A stretch of DNA of 64,000 nucleotides from Streptomyces sp. HNM0574 (GCF_012726235.1 NZ_JAASAH010000017.1:62001-126000), one strand, 5' to 3'. Shown: positions 17,096-25,117, counted from the stretch's first letter. Made by a program: numbers and translations. Notes: generated by a model from the sequence alone, not told the origin.

Positions 17096-18949
17096 ATGCA
17101 GCCGCTCGCGCCCGACGACCCGCAGGTGATCGGGGAGTACCGACTGCTGCGCCGTCTCGGCTCGGGCGGTATGGGGCTGGTGTATCTGGCCCGTTCGGCG
17201 AGCGGCCGGACGGTCGCGGTCAAGGTCGTGCATCCGCACTTCGCCGTGGACGAGGAGTTCCGCAGGCGGTTCCGGCGTGAGGTCGCGGCGGCGCGACGCG
17301 TCGGCGGCGACTGGACGGCACCGGTGCTCGACGCCGACCCGGAAGCCTCCGTTCCGTGGGTGGTCACCGGCTATGTCGCGGGCCCCGATCTGACCCGGGC
17401 CGTCATCGAGCACGGGGCGCTGCCCAAGCACTCCGTCCGCGCGCTGGGCGCGGGCCTCGCCGAGGCGCTGGAACATGTGCACGGGCTCGGCCTCGTCCAC
17501 CGGGACGTGAAGCCGTCCAACGTGCTGCTCACGGTGGACGGGCCCCGGCTGATCGACTTCGGGATCGCCCGCGCCACCGACGGCACCGCCTCCCTCACCG
17601 CGAGCGGCGCCTCCGTCGGCTCGCCCGGCTACATGCCGCCCGAGCAGGCGATGGGCAAGGACGTGGTGGCCGCCTCCGACGTCTTCTCCCTGGGTGCGGT
17701 GCTGGCCTTCGCCGCGAACGGCGGCGCCCCCTTCGTCGGCGACCACCCGGCCGCGCTGCTCTACAAGGTCATCTACGAGGAGCCCGAACTCGACGGGCTG
17801 GACGGCGAGATGAGGGAGCTCGTCGCGAGCTGCCTCGCCAAGGAGCCGGCGGACCGCCCCTCGCCCCGCGAGATCGCCGACCGCCTGGCCCCGCCGGAGG
17901 CCGGTGGCGCGGAGGGCGGCGCCGCCGGCCTGGTCAACGCGGGCTGGCTGCCGGGCCCCGTCGTCCAGCAGGTCAGCCGCAGCGCCGTCGCCCTGCTCAG
18001 CCTCGAACCGGAGACCACGGACGAGGCCGCCAGCTCCACGGCGGACCAGCACACCCCCACCGTCACGGACGGCGACAGCCGCGCGACGGCGGGCACGCCC
18101 GCAGGCGGAACGGGCCACGCGGCGGAAACCGGAACCGGCCCCGTCCCGCAGAGCGAACCGGCGTCCGGGCTCGTGGAGTTCACCGGCCACTCGGACACGC
18201 CGGAGCCGGCCGGTGGCGAGGCCCCGTCCGTGCCGTCCACACCCCCGCCCGGGAAGGACCCCGGCCTCGCCGACGCCCCCACGTCGGGCCCCGCCGGTGC
18301 CGCACCGGGCGACGCCCCCACCGGCAACCCCTTCCGCCCGGCCTTCCCGCCCGGAAACGGAACCGGAAGAGCCCCCAAGAAGAAGCGGGCCCGGAAGGTG
18401 AGTTGTGCCGTGGTCGTCGTCGTGGCGACGGCGCTGGTCGCCCTGGGGACCGTGGAACTGGTGAGCATCCTCAACAACGTGCAGCCGGTGCCGCCCGCCG
18501 CGGAACGGCCCGCCGACCGGGCGAGCCCCAGCGCCTCCCCGCGCCCCGGCGGTGGCGGCGCCGACACCGACGAGGTGCCCGAGGCGTTCCTCGGCGTCTG
18601 GGAAGGAGAGGTGCGCACCCGCAACGGCATGACGAACGGGATGCTCACCATCCGTATGAAGGGCGGCGAGAAGGGCGAGGACGTGCTCAAGCTGGCCGTC
18701 GACGTCTCCGCCGGCGGCCAGGAGGCCGTCTGCCACGGCGCGGCCAAGCTCGACAAGGCGGGGGAGAAGCAGCTGCGGCTGACGGACCGGCCCGTCGGCC
18801 CCTCGCCCACCGTCCTGGGGATCAAGGTCTGCACGGAGGACCCGTCCCCGATGACGCTGACCCTGCTGAAGGACGGACGGATGCGGTACGCCTCGGACAG
18901 CGAGACCGCGGGGCGCCCCACCGCGAACCTCACCCGCATCGACGACTGA
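17096..18949 (+). CDS. Membrane-anchored eukaryotic-type Ser/Thr protein kinase
   Basis: 617 residues. The kinase domain (about 14-270) has GSGGMGLVY (22-30), catalytic K43, HRDVKPSN with D137, DFG with D154, and an activation loop with SVGSPGYMPPEQ. A Pro/Ala/Thr-rich region (about 300-425) and the basic APKKKRARK segment come before one transmembrane helix (about 436-460, VVVVVATALVALG). The outer 155 residues start with a PSASPRPGG linker and form a small domain without PASTA repeats, so it does not look like PknB. Substrate unknown. It lies between mqnA and mqnC, with TAGGGT 36-41 bases before the ATG as a possible -10. Confidence 0.92.
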   Translation: MQPLAPDDPQVIGEYRLLRRLGSGGMGLVYLARSASGRTVAVKVVHPHFAVDEEFRRRFRREVAAARRVGGDWTAPVLDADPEASVPWVVTGYVAGPDLTRAVIEHGALPKHSVRALGAGLAEALEHVHGLGLVHRDVKPSNVLLTVDGPRLIDFGIARATDGTASLTASGASVGSPGYMPPEQAMGKDVVAASDVFSLGAVLAFAANGGAPFVGDHPAALLYKVIYEEPELDGLDGEMRELVASCLAKEPADRPSPREIADRLAPPEAGGAEGGAAGLVNAGWLPGPVVQQVSRSAVALLSLEPETTDEAASSTADQHTPTVTDGDSRATAGTPAGGTGHAAETGTGPVPQSEPASGLVEFTGHSDTPEPAGGEAPSVPSTPPPGKDPGLADAPTSGPAGAAPGDAPTGNPFRPAFPPGNGTGRAPKKKRARKVSCAVVVVVATALVALGTVELVSILNNVQPVPPAAERPADRASPSASPRPGGGGADTDEVPEAFLGVWEGEVRTRNGMTNGMLTIRMKGGEKGEDVLKLAVDVSAGGQEAVCHGAAKLDKAGEKQLRLTDRPVGPSPTVLGIKVCTEDPSPMTLTLLKDGRMRYASDSETAGRPTANLTRIDD

Positions 18950-19053
18950 CGAGGTCACGCCGCCCGAAGCGGTCCGGACCGGCGACTGAGCCGTGCGGTG
19001 GGACACCGCCGGTGAGGGACCGGGCGACACGAACCGGCCCGGACCCCCTGGCG

Positions 19054-19059
19054 TACGCT
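19054..19059 (+). promoter_or_regulatory. Putative -10 box (TACGCT) for mqnC
   Basis: TACGCT lies about 47 bases before the GTG start of mqnC, giving a transcript that begins near 19066 and includes the GGAGGG ribosome site. Confidence 0.35.
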
Positions 19060-19105
19060 GGATCGGTCGATGCACGCCCACTTGTCACTTCGGAGGGACG
19101 CCCCG

Positions 19106-20302
19106 GTGCCCGAGAACGCCGACCTGCAGTCCGTACTCGACCGTGCCGCCGAGGGCGGCCGGATCACCCCGGAAGAGGCGCTCGACCTGTACAGGTCGGC
19201 GCCCCTGCACGCGCTCGGCTCGGCGGCCGACGCGGTGCGGCGCAGGCGGTACGCGGGTACGGAGCACATCGCGACGTACATCATCGAGCGGAACATCAAC
19301 TACACCAACGCCTGCGTGACGGCCTGCAAGTTCTGCGCCTTCTACGCCTCGCCCAAGAGCGACAAGGTGTGGACCCGCGACCTCGACGACATCCTGCGCC
19401 GCTGCGCCGAGACGGTCGAGCTGGGCGGCACGCAGATCATGTTCCAGGGCGGTCACCACCCGGACTACGGCGTGGAGTACTACGAGGAGCACTTCGCCGC
19501 GATCAAGAAGGCGTTCCCGCAGCTGGTGATCCACTCGCTCGGTGCCTCCGAGGTCGAGCACATGGCGCGCATCTCGGGCGTCACGCCCGAGGAGGCGATC
19601 CGCCGCATCCACGACGCGGGCCTCGACTCGTTCGCCGGCGCCGGTGCCGAGCTGCTGCCCGAGCGGCCGCGCAAGGCGATCGCCCCGCTGAAGGAGTCCG
19701 GCGAGCGCTGGCTGGAGATCATGGAGACGGCGCACGGGCTCGGCGTCGAGTCCACCGCGACGATGCTCATGGGCACCGGCGAGACCAACGCCGAGCGCAT
19801 TGAGCACCTCCGCATGATCCGCGACGTGCAGGACCGGACGGGCGGCTTCCGCGCGTTCATCCCGTACACCTACCAGCCGGAGAACAACACGCTGAAGGGT
19901 CAGACGCAGGCGACCATCTTCGAGTACCTGCGGATGATCGCCATCGCGCGGATCTTCCTCGACAACGTCGCGCACATCCAGGGCTCCTGGCTGACCACCG
20001 GCAAGGAGATCGGCCAGCTGTCCCTGCACTACGGCGCCGACGACCTCGGCTCGGTGATGCTGGAGGAGAACGTCGTCTCCTCCGCCGGTGCCAAGCACCG
20101 CTCCGACCGCATGGAGCTGATCGACCTCATCCGCAAGGCCGGCCGCGTCCCCGCGCAGCGCGCCACCACCTACGAGCACCTCGTGGTGCACGAGGACCCG
20201 GCGATGGACCCGGTCGACGACAAGGTCGTCTCGCACTTCTCCTCGACGGCGATCGACGGAGGCTCCGCGCACCCCGAGCTCACGCTCATCGAAGCGAACT
20301 GA
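19106..20302 (+). CDS. mqnC: Cyclic dehypoxanthinyl futalosine synthase MqnC, radical SAM
   Basis: 398 residues. The radical SAM cluster motif is C70-x3-C74-x2-C77 (NACVTACKFCAFYA); MFQGGHHPDYG and ELLPERPRKAI further on are typical of MqnC. It cyclises dehypoxanthine futalosine in menaquinone synthesis. GTG at 19106 has GGAGGG eight bases upstream and gives a start like known MqnC (PENADLQSVLDRA); the ATG at 19070 would add 12 residues and has no ribosome site. The next gene starts 22 bp after its stop, so the two may be cotranscribed. mqnB, mqnD and mqnE are not in this window. Confidence 0.95.
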   Translation: MPENADLQSVLDRAAEGGRITPEEALDLYRSAPLHALGSAADAVRRRRYAGTEHIATYIIERNINYTNACVTACKFCAFYASPKSDKVWTRDLDDILRRCAETVELGGTQIMFQGGHHPDYGVEYYEEHFAAIKKAFPQLVIHSLGASEVEHMARISGVTPEEAIRRIHDAGLDSFAGAGAELLPERPRKAIAPLKESGERWLEIMETAHGLGVESTATMLMGTGETNAERIEHLRMIRDVQDRTGGFRAFIPYTYQPENNTLKGQTQATIFEYLRMIAIARIFLDNVAHIQGSWLTTGKEIGQLSLHYGADDLGSVMLEENVVSSAGAKHRSDRMELIDLIRKAGRVPAQRATTYEHLVVHEDPAMDPVDDKVVSHFSSTAIDGGSAHPELTLIEAN

Positions 20303-20324
20303 AGCCACCGGGCGAGGAGCCGCC

Positions 20325-20879
20325 ATGCTGACGCTGCACAAGGGAACCGGCGTGAGGGTCTCCTCCAAGGAGGACTGCCCCCTCGACCCCGGGCACGCCC
20401 TGCTGGTGAACGGTGACCGGCTCGCCGAAGTCGGCCCGTACGACGAGCTGTACGAGCGCTACGGCGCCCGTGCCCGGGTGCGCGAGTGGGCCGGTGAGCT
20501 CACCCCGGGCCGGTACGAACCGGACGCCGGCGCCTGGCTGGAGGCCGCCTACCACCCGGACCCGCGGGAGGCGGCCGAACTCGGCGACGAGCCGCTGACC
20601 GGCGCCGCGCTGGCGGCGCTGGAGATGACGGACACCCGCTGGGGCGCGAGCGCGCGGCGCGGCCTGCAACGGCTGATGGCCTGCGGGACGACCGCGATGT
20701 CGGGCCACTTCAGCCGCGGCACCGTCCGGATCGCCGTCGAACGCTCCCGCATCCGGGTGCTGTCCGCGCCGCGCGAGCGGGCGCTGCTGCCGTCCGGCGC
20801 CGCGGACTTCGCGGTGCGCACCGAGGACGGCGGCTGCCTGGCCACGGTGCTCGGCGGCCGCATCGTGCACCGCAGGTAG
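20325..20879 (+). CDS. Imidazolonepropionase-like (amidohydrolase composite-domain) protein
   Basis: 184 residues. The N-terminal segment HALLVNGDRLAEVGPYDEL and the C-terminal RTEDGGCLATVLGGRIVHRR look like the two strands of the beta-sandwich (composite) domain that flanks amidohydrolase barrels such as HutI. The metal-binding HxH and the barrel itself are missing, and the middle (60-130) is helical. It is therefore probably not a hydrolase by itself. It sits between mqnC and menG, 22 bp after mqnC, so a role near menaquinone synthesis is possible but unproven. Confidence 0.6.
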   Translation: MLTLHKGTGVRVSSKEDCPLDPGHALLVNGDRLAEVGPYDELYERYGARARVREWAGELTPGRYEPDAGAWLEAAYHPDPREAAELGDEPLTGAALAALEMTDTRWGASARRGLQRLMACGTTAMSGHFSRGTVRIAVERSRIRVLSAPRERALLPSGAADFAVRTEDGGCLATVLGGRIVHRR

Positions 20880-20945
20880 TCCGCGCAGCGCGCCGGGCGG
20901 CACCCCGCGGGCCCGGCGCCCGGGGGCAGCGGTGACAATGGGCGG

Positions 20946-21638
20946 GTGACCCGCGCATCCCTGGACAAGCAGCCGCACGAAGTCGCCGCGATGTTCGACG
21001 ACGTCGCCGCCCGCTACGACCTCACCAATGACGTGCTCTCCCTCGGGCAGGCGCGGCTGTGGCGCAAGGCCGTCGCGCAGGCGGTCGACGCGCGCCCCGG
21101 CGAACGCGTACTCGACCTCGCGGCCGGAACCGGCACCTCGTCCATGCCCTTCGCCGCCGCCGGCGCGTACACCGTGCCCTGCGACTTCAGCCTCGGCATG
21201 CTCACCGAGGGCAAGAAGCGGCAGCCCTGGATGCCGCTGACCGCGGGCGACGCGACGCGGCTGCCGTTCCGGGACGAGGTCTTCGACGCCGTCACCATCT
21301 CCTTCGGGCTGCGCAACGTGCAGGACACCGACGCCGCGCTGCGCGAGCTGCACCGCGTGACCAAGCCGGGCGGCCGGGTCGTCATCTGCGAGTTCAGCCA
21401 GCCCACTTGGGCCCCGTTCCGCACCGTCTACACCGAGTACCTGATGCGGGCGCTGCCGCCGGTCGCCAAGGCCGTCTCCAGCAGCCCCGACGCGTACGTC
21501 TACCTCGCCGAGTCCATCCGCGAGTGGCCCGACCAGCCCGCGCTGGCCCGGCTGTTGCAGCAGGCGGGCTGGTCGAAGGTGGCCTGGCGGAACCTCACCG
21601 GCGGCATCGTCGCGCTGCACCGCGGCATCCGCCGCTGA
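20946..21638 (+). CDS. menG: Demethylmenaquinone methyltransferase
   Basis: 230 residues, class I SAM-dependent methyltransferase. VLDLAAGTGTSS (motif I), ISFGLRNVQD and VICEFSQP are UbiE/MenG family signatures, and the N-terminal HEVAAMFDDVAARYDLTNDV matches too. It methylates C2 (C3) of the demethylmenaquinone ring, the last ring step. GTG at 20946 is preceded by GACAAT six bases upstream, which fits leaderless transcription. It is flanked by mqnC upstream and a geranylgeranyl reductase-family gene downstream, so three menaquinone-related genes cluster here. Confidence 0.93.
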   Translation: MTRASLDKQPHEVAAMFDDVAARYDLTNDVLSLGQARLWRKAVAQAVDARPGERVLDLAAGTGTSSMPFAAAGAYTVPCDFSLGMLTEGKKRQPWMPLTAGDATRLPFRDEVFDAVTISFGLRNVQDTDAALRELHRVTKPGGRVVICEFSQPTWAPFRTVYTEYLMRALPPVAKAVSSSPDAYVYLAESIREWPDQPALARLLQQAGWSKVAWRNLTGGIVALHRGIRR

Positions 21639-21775
21639 CCGGGTCGCGCGTACGCCGTGCGCGCGGTGAACTCCGGTCCCGCGGTGCCGGATCGGCGCGG
21701 GTGACCCCGCTCCGTCCGCGCCCCGGTGCCTCTTAGACTGCAAACCTGTCCAGTGCCTAGCTTGCGGGAGCCCTC

Positions 21776-23080
21776 GTGACCGAGACCGTCGAGACCGCCG
21801 AGAACGTCAGCTCCGAGCGGACCGCCGATGTGATCGTCGTCGGGGCGGGCCCAGCGGGGGCCACCACCGCCTACCATCTCGCCCGCAGCGGCCTGGACGT
21901 GCTGCTGCTGGAGAAGACCGCGTTCCCGCGCGAGAAGGTGTGCGGCGACGGCCTCACGCCGCGCGCGACGAAGCAGCTCGTCGCCATGGGGATCGACATC
22001 TCCGAGGAGGCGGGCTGGCTCCGCAACAAGGGCCTGCGCATCATCGGCGGCGGCCAGCGGCTCCAGCTCGACTGGCCCGACCTCGCCAGCTACCCGGACT
22101 ACGGACTCGTCCGCAAGCGCGACGACTTCGACGAGCAGCTCGCCCGCCAGGCCCAGAAGGCCGGCGCGCGGATGTACGAGCGGTGCAACGTCGGCGAGCC
22201 CGTGCTCGACGAGCGGACGGGCCGGATCATCGGCGTGCACGCCAAGCTCGGTGAGGAGAAGACCCCGGTCACCTTCCGCGCCCCGCTGGTCGTCGCCGCC
22301 GACGGCAACTCCACGCGGCTGTCGCTGAAGATGGGCCTGCACCGGCGCGAGGACCGCCCGATGGGCGTCGCGGTGCGCACCTACTTCACCAGCCCGCGAC
22401 ACGACGACGACTACCTGGAGTCGTGGCTGGAGCTGTGGGACCGGCGCGGCGCGCAGGACCGGCTGCTGCCCGGCTACGGCTGGATCTTCGGCATGGGCGA
22501 CGGCACCAGCAACGTCGGCCTCGGCGTCCTGAACACCTCCGCCGCCTTCCAGGAGCTGGACTGGCGGGAGATCCTCAAGGCCTGGTGCGCCTCCATGCCC
22601 GAGGAGTGGGGCTACACGCCGGAGAACATGACGATGCCGATCCGCGGCGCCGCGCTGCCGATGGCGTTCAACCGTCAGCCGCACTACACGCGCGGGCTGC
22701 TGCTCGTCGGGGACGCGGGCGGGCTGGTCAACCCGTTCAACGGCGAGGGCATCGCGTACGCCATGGAGTCGGGCGCGATCGCGGCCGAGACCATCGTGCA
22801 GGCCCACGCGCGCTCCACGCCCTCGCAGCGTGAACTCGCCCTGCGGAGCTACCCGAAGGTCCTCAAGGACACCTACGGCGGCTACTACAACCTGGGCCGC
22901 GCCTTCGTGAAGCTCATCGGCAACCCGAAGGTCATGAAGCTCGCCACCGAGCGCGGCCTGTCCCACCCGCTGCTGATGCGGTTCACGCTGAAGATGCTGG
23001 CGAACCTCACCGACCCCACCGGCGGTGACGCGATGGACCGCATCATCAACGGCCTCACCAAGGTCGCCCCGAGGGCCTGA
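21776..23080 (+). CDS. Geranylgeranyl reductase-family FAD oxidoreductase (possible menaquinone side-chain reductase)
   Basis: 434 residues. The N-terminal FAD motif VIVVGAGPAGATTAYHLARS starts near residue 18; EKVCGDGLTPRA and the later LLVGDAGGLVNPFNGEGIAYA (second FAD motif) are typical of the family. Relatives saturate isoprenoid double bonds of archaeal lipids, chlorophyll or, in mycobacteria (MenJ), menaquinone. Streptomyces make partly hydrogenated MK-9, and the gene follows menG, so the menaquinone tail is the likely substrate. GTG at 21776 has GGGAG upstream and TAGACT about 37 bp before as a -10 box. Confidence 0.88.
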   Translation: MTETVETAENVSSERTADVIVVGAGPAGATTAYHLARSGLDVLLLEKTAFPREKVCGDGLTPRATKQLVAMGIDISEEAGWLRNKGLRIIGGGQRLQLDWPDLASYPDYGLVRKRDDFDEQLARQAQKAGARMYERCNVGEPVLDERTGRIIGVHAKLGEEKTPVTFRAPLVVAADGNSTRLSLKMGLHRREDRPMGVAVRTYFTSPRHDDDYLESWLELWDRRGAQDRLLPGYGWIFGMGDGTSNVGLGVLNTSAAFQELDWREILKAWCASMPEEWGYTPENMTMPIRGAALPMAFNRQPHYTRGLLLVGDAGGLVNPFNGEGIAYAMESGAIAAETIVQAHARSTPSQRELALRSYPKVLKDTYGGYYNLGRAFVKLIGNPKVMKLATERGLSHPLLMRFTLKMLANLTDPTGGDAMDRIINGLTKVAPRA

Positions 23081-23103
23081 GCACCCTCCCGGCATCCCCG
23101 CAG

Positions 23104-23146
23104 CGCGCCGTCGCCGCTTCCCCACCGGGGAGGCGGCGACGGCGCG
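23104..23146 (+). terminator. Terminator after the geranylgeranyl reductase-family gene
   Basis: Fourteen-bp perfect stem (23104-23117 with 23133-23146) with an inner CCCC/GGGG pairing and a short TTGT after it, 24 bp past the stop codon. Confidence 0.75.
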
Positions 23147-23173
23147 TTGTGCGTACGGGCGCGCCCGCGGACG

Positions 23174-23210
23174 ACGAAGGCCCCGCCCTGGGTGGGGGCG
23201 GGGCCTTCGT
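23174..23210 (-). terminator. Terminator serving the convergent NlpC/P60 gene
   Basis: Fifteen-bp perfect stem (ACGAAGGCCCCGCCC at 23174-23188, complement at 23196-23210) with a seven-base loop, 12 bp past the NlpC/P60 stop on the minus strand. Confidence 0.75.
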
Positions 23211-23221
23211 ACGCGGGGTTC

Positions 23222-24046
23222 TTACAGGACGCGGACCGCTCCGGTCGGCTGGTCGTAGCTGAGCGGGCGCTCGACCACGCCGGTGGAGGAGTTCTGGGCG
23301 CCGATGAACTTGCCGTCGCCGATGTAGACACCGACGTGGTAAGCGGAGCCGGCGCCGCCCCAGTAGAGGATGTCGCCGGGCTGCAGGGAGTCCAGGCCGA
23401 CCTGGGTGCCGGTGGTGGACTGGTCCTGCGAGACGCGCGGCAGGTCGACGCCGACCTGCTTGAAGGCGGCCTGGGTCAGGCTGGAGCAGTCGTACGCGGA
23501 CGGGCCGCTGGCGCCGAGCACGTAGGACTTGCCGATCTGCGCCTTCAGGAAGCTGATGACGCTGGAGACGCTGCCGCTGCCGGACGGGACCTCGACGGAG
23601 GAGCCGGAGCCGTCGCCGAGACCGAGGTCGGCGCGGTCGCTGCTGCGGTCGGCGCGGGCCTCCATGGCCTCGGCCTTCTCGCGGGCCTCCTCGGCCTTCT
23701 TCTTGGCCTCGGCGCGGGCCTTGGCCTCGGCCTTCTCCTTGGTCTCCTTCGCCTGGGCCTTGGCCTCGGCGATGGCCGCTTCCTGAGCGTCCTGGAGCTC
23801 GTACTGGAGGGCGGACTTCTCCAGCGAGTCCACCGCCTGCTGGGAGGAGGTGGCGATGTCGCTGGAGAGGGTCGGCATCTCGACCGTCTCGGCGGGGGCG
23901 TTCTTGTCCGCGGCGGACGCGGGCGCAGCCGCGGCGGTCAGGGCGATGGTGCCCATGACGCCGCCCGTCATACCCGCACGCAGCGCCTTGTTCATCTTGC
24001 TGGAGCGGGGCTTCCGGTGGCTGGGTATCTGAGCTCTCGGGGACAT
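23222..24046 (-). CDS. Secreted NlpC/P60-family peptidoglycan endopeptidase
   Basis: 274 residues. A basic n-region and hydrophobic stretch end in APASAAD, giving a likely signal peptidase site near residue 46. Residues 85-137 are Ala/Glu/Lys-rich and should form a long coiled coil. The NlpC/P60 domain (about 160-274) has catalytic C187 (YDCSS) and H237 (YHVGVYIG), with N252 as the probable third residue. Such enzymes cut stem peptides in cell-wall turnover. ATG at 24046 has no clear ribosome site; an internal ATG at 23995 would still keep the signal peptide. A structured leader lies upstream. Confidence 0.92.
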   Translation of the reverse strand: MSPRAQIPSHRKPRSSKMNKALRAGMTGGVMGTIALTAAAAPASAADKNAPAETVEMPTLSSDIATSSQQAVDSLEKSALQYELQDAQEAAIAEAKAQAKETKEKAEAKARAEAKKKAEEAREKAEAMEARADRSSDRADLGLGDGSGSSVEVPSGSGSVSSVISFLKAQIGKSYVLGASGPSAYDCSSLTQAAFKQVGVDLPRVSQDQSTTGTQVGLDSLQPGDILYWGGAGSAYHVGVYIGDGKFIGAQNSSTGVVERPLSYDQPTGAVRVL

Positions 24047-24136
24047 GGGTGCATGAGTAGCAGGAGCCGGACGTTCCGCTCAAGAAAGGTGCGATGCGCC
24101 ACAGTCGACGCGTACACGGCCAGTTGGGGGTCAGTG

Positions 24137-24225
24137 GATCTTGTTCCGGGGGTGTGCGGGACAAGATCAATGCCCAACTACGCGCCTCTGACCACGTAGT
24201 TGTCCAGTATGACCGAATTGATCTT
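24137..24225 (-). promoter_or_regulatory. Leader with overlapping inverted repeats upstream of NlpC/P60 gene
   Basis: Three perfect pairings lie 91-179 bp upstream of the NlpC/P60 start. GATCTTGT (24137-24144) pairs with ACAAGATC (24161-24168). CAACTACG (24175-24182) pairs with CGTAGTTG (24195-24202). AAGATCAAT (24163-24171) pairs with ATTGATCTT (24217-24225) and encloses the second pair. The first and third pairings share bases 24163-24168 and so exclude each other, as in an RNA switch; multiple protein sites are the alternative. Confidence 0.45.
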
Positions 24226-24745
24226 TTGGCTTACCACCCTGTGAGGCGGCGCGCAAAGGTGGCAGAGGCTGCCACGGAAGGCAGTGGCGCAGCTCACGGC
24301 ATACTCCTCAACTCCCGTACCAAAGCGGACGTTGGGCGGCGAAGCCGCACCATCCGGCACGTACCGGTGGCCCGCTTCGGCCGTAGTGGGTGTTTGTGCC
24401 GGTTTGCGGTGAATCCCGGGGCGTCCGAATGTGACGGCCGTGTGCGCGTGGCCCGTGCAAGAGGTGACGCCCCGCCAGATCGCCGCCGGGGGAGGGGCGG
24501 AGGAGGTCCGTCGCGTGCGGGGCGGGAGTGACCCGGAGGGTGGCCGTGAGGTTGTGCCGGCGTTCACGACCCGGTGCGGGCGGAGTGAACAGCGGTGGCG
24601 CGAGCGGGGAGTTGGGGCGGGTGGGGTGCGCCGTGATCTGCCCGTGACCTGTGTCCGTCGGCAGTGCCCGAGGTGCCGGGGTGCCTCCTTCTGTCTTGAA
24701 ACGCGTGCCCGCGCGTCTATCAGCTCCCGCCGTCTCATTGCGAAT

Positions 24746-24773
24746 TTGCCACTGCACGCGCCGAGTTGATAGT
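24746..24773 (+). promoter_or_regulatory. Candidate distal promoter of the nuo operon
   Basis: TTGCCA (24746-24751), a 16-bp spacer and GATAGT (24768-24773) resemble a housekeeping promoter. It overlaps an imperfect inverted repeat (CTATCAGCTC at 24717-24726 with GAGTTGATAG at 24763-24772). It is about 345 bp before nuoA. The 1,071-bp stretch from 24047 to 25117 holds no supportable gene, only regulatory-looking elements. Confidence 0.35.
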
Positions 24774-24809
24774 GCGATCGCATCGAAAGGCGTGTGACCA
24801 CGGGTAAGT

Positions 24810-24826
24810 GATCACCAGGGGTGATC
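24810..24826. promoter_or_regulatory. Perfect palindrome GATCACC-AGG-GGTGATC in the nuo upstream region
   Basis: Seven-bp arms with a three-bp centre, the geometry of a dimeric regulator site, about 37-53 bp downstream of the candidate distal promoter. The regulator is unknown. Confidence 0.4.
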
Positions 24827-24884
24827 GTTCCGGTGCTTCGCGTGTGAAGATCCACTCTCATCGGACCGGATGATTGTTCGTCAG

Positions 24885-24932
24885 GTGGCGGAGATCACAA
24901 AGCTGTTGGGGCACCCCGTGTCGCAGATCACA
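24885..24932 (+). repeat. Two 15-bp direct repeats (GTGnCGnAGATCACA) 33 bp apart, CRP-like
   Basis: Copies at 24885-24899 and 24918-24932 match at 13 of 15 positions. Their 33-bp offset is about three DNA turns. Each contains GTG-N8-CAC, the outline of CRP/FNR-family sites. They lie just upstream of the TAAGAT box at 24944-24949. Confidence 0.45.
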
Positions 24933-24943
24933 TGGCTCGGGCA

Positions 24944-24949
24944 TAAGAT
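24944..24949 (+). promoter_or_regulatory. Candidate proximal -10 box of the nuo operon
   Basis: TAAGAT, with only a poor -35 (TCGCAG at 24921-24926, 17-bp spacer). It predicts a start near 24956, which would put the Rex site just downstream of it. Confidence 0.35.
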
Positions 24950-24965
24950 GCCTCCGGCGAGGGCT

Positions 24966-24981
24966 TGTGAACTGCCTCACA
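24966..24981 (+). promoter_or_regulatory. Rex redox-repressor operator in front of nuoA
   Basis: TGTGAACTGCCTCACA differs by one base from the Streptomyces Rex site TGTGAAC-N3-TTCACA. Rex senses the NADH/NAD+ ratio and represses respiratory genes when NADH is low. The site is 137 bp upstream of the nuoA start and just past the candidate TAAGAT promoter, a position suited to repression. Confidence 0.7.
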
Positions 24982-25117
24982 TAGGAGCGATCTTCTTGGG
25001 GCGGGCCGCGGGCCCAGCAGACAGCCGGCAGACGAGCGTCGACTCGCCTTCCGGGCCCGACCTGGGCCCGGAAGCCCCTGGGGGTCACTCCGGGTCGACG
25101 GGAAGGAGTGGGGAGCG

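Noticed and set aside
24047..24450. c-di-AMP (ydaO-type) riboswitch upstream of the NlpC/P60 gene
   Set aside because: The gene class made this plausible, but the conserved ydaO core segments could not be found on the minus strand; only simple alternate hairpins were seen.
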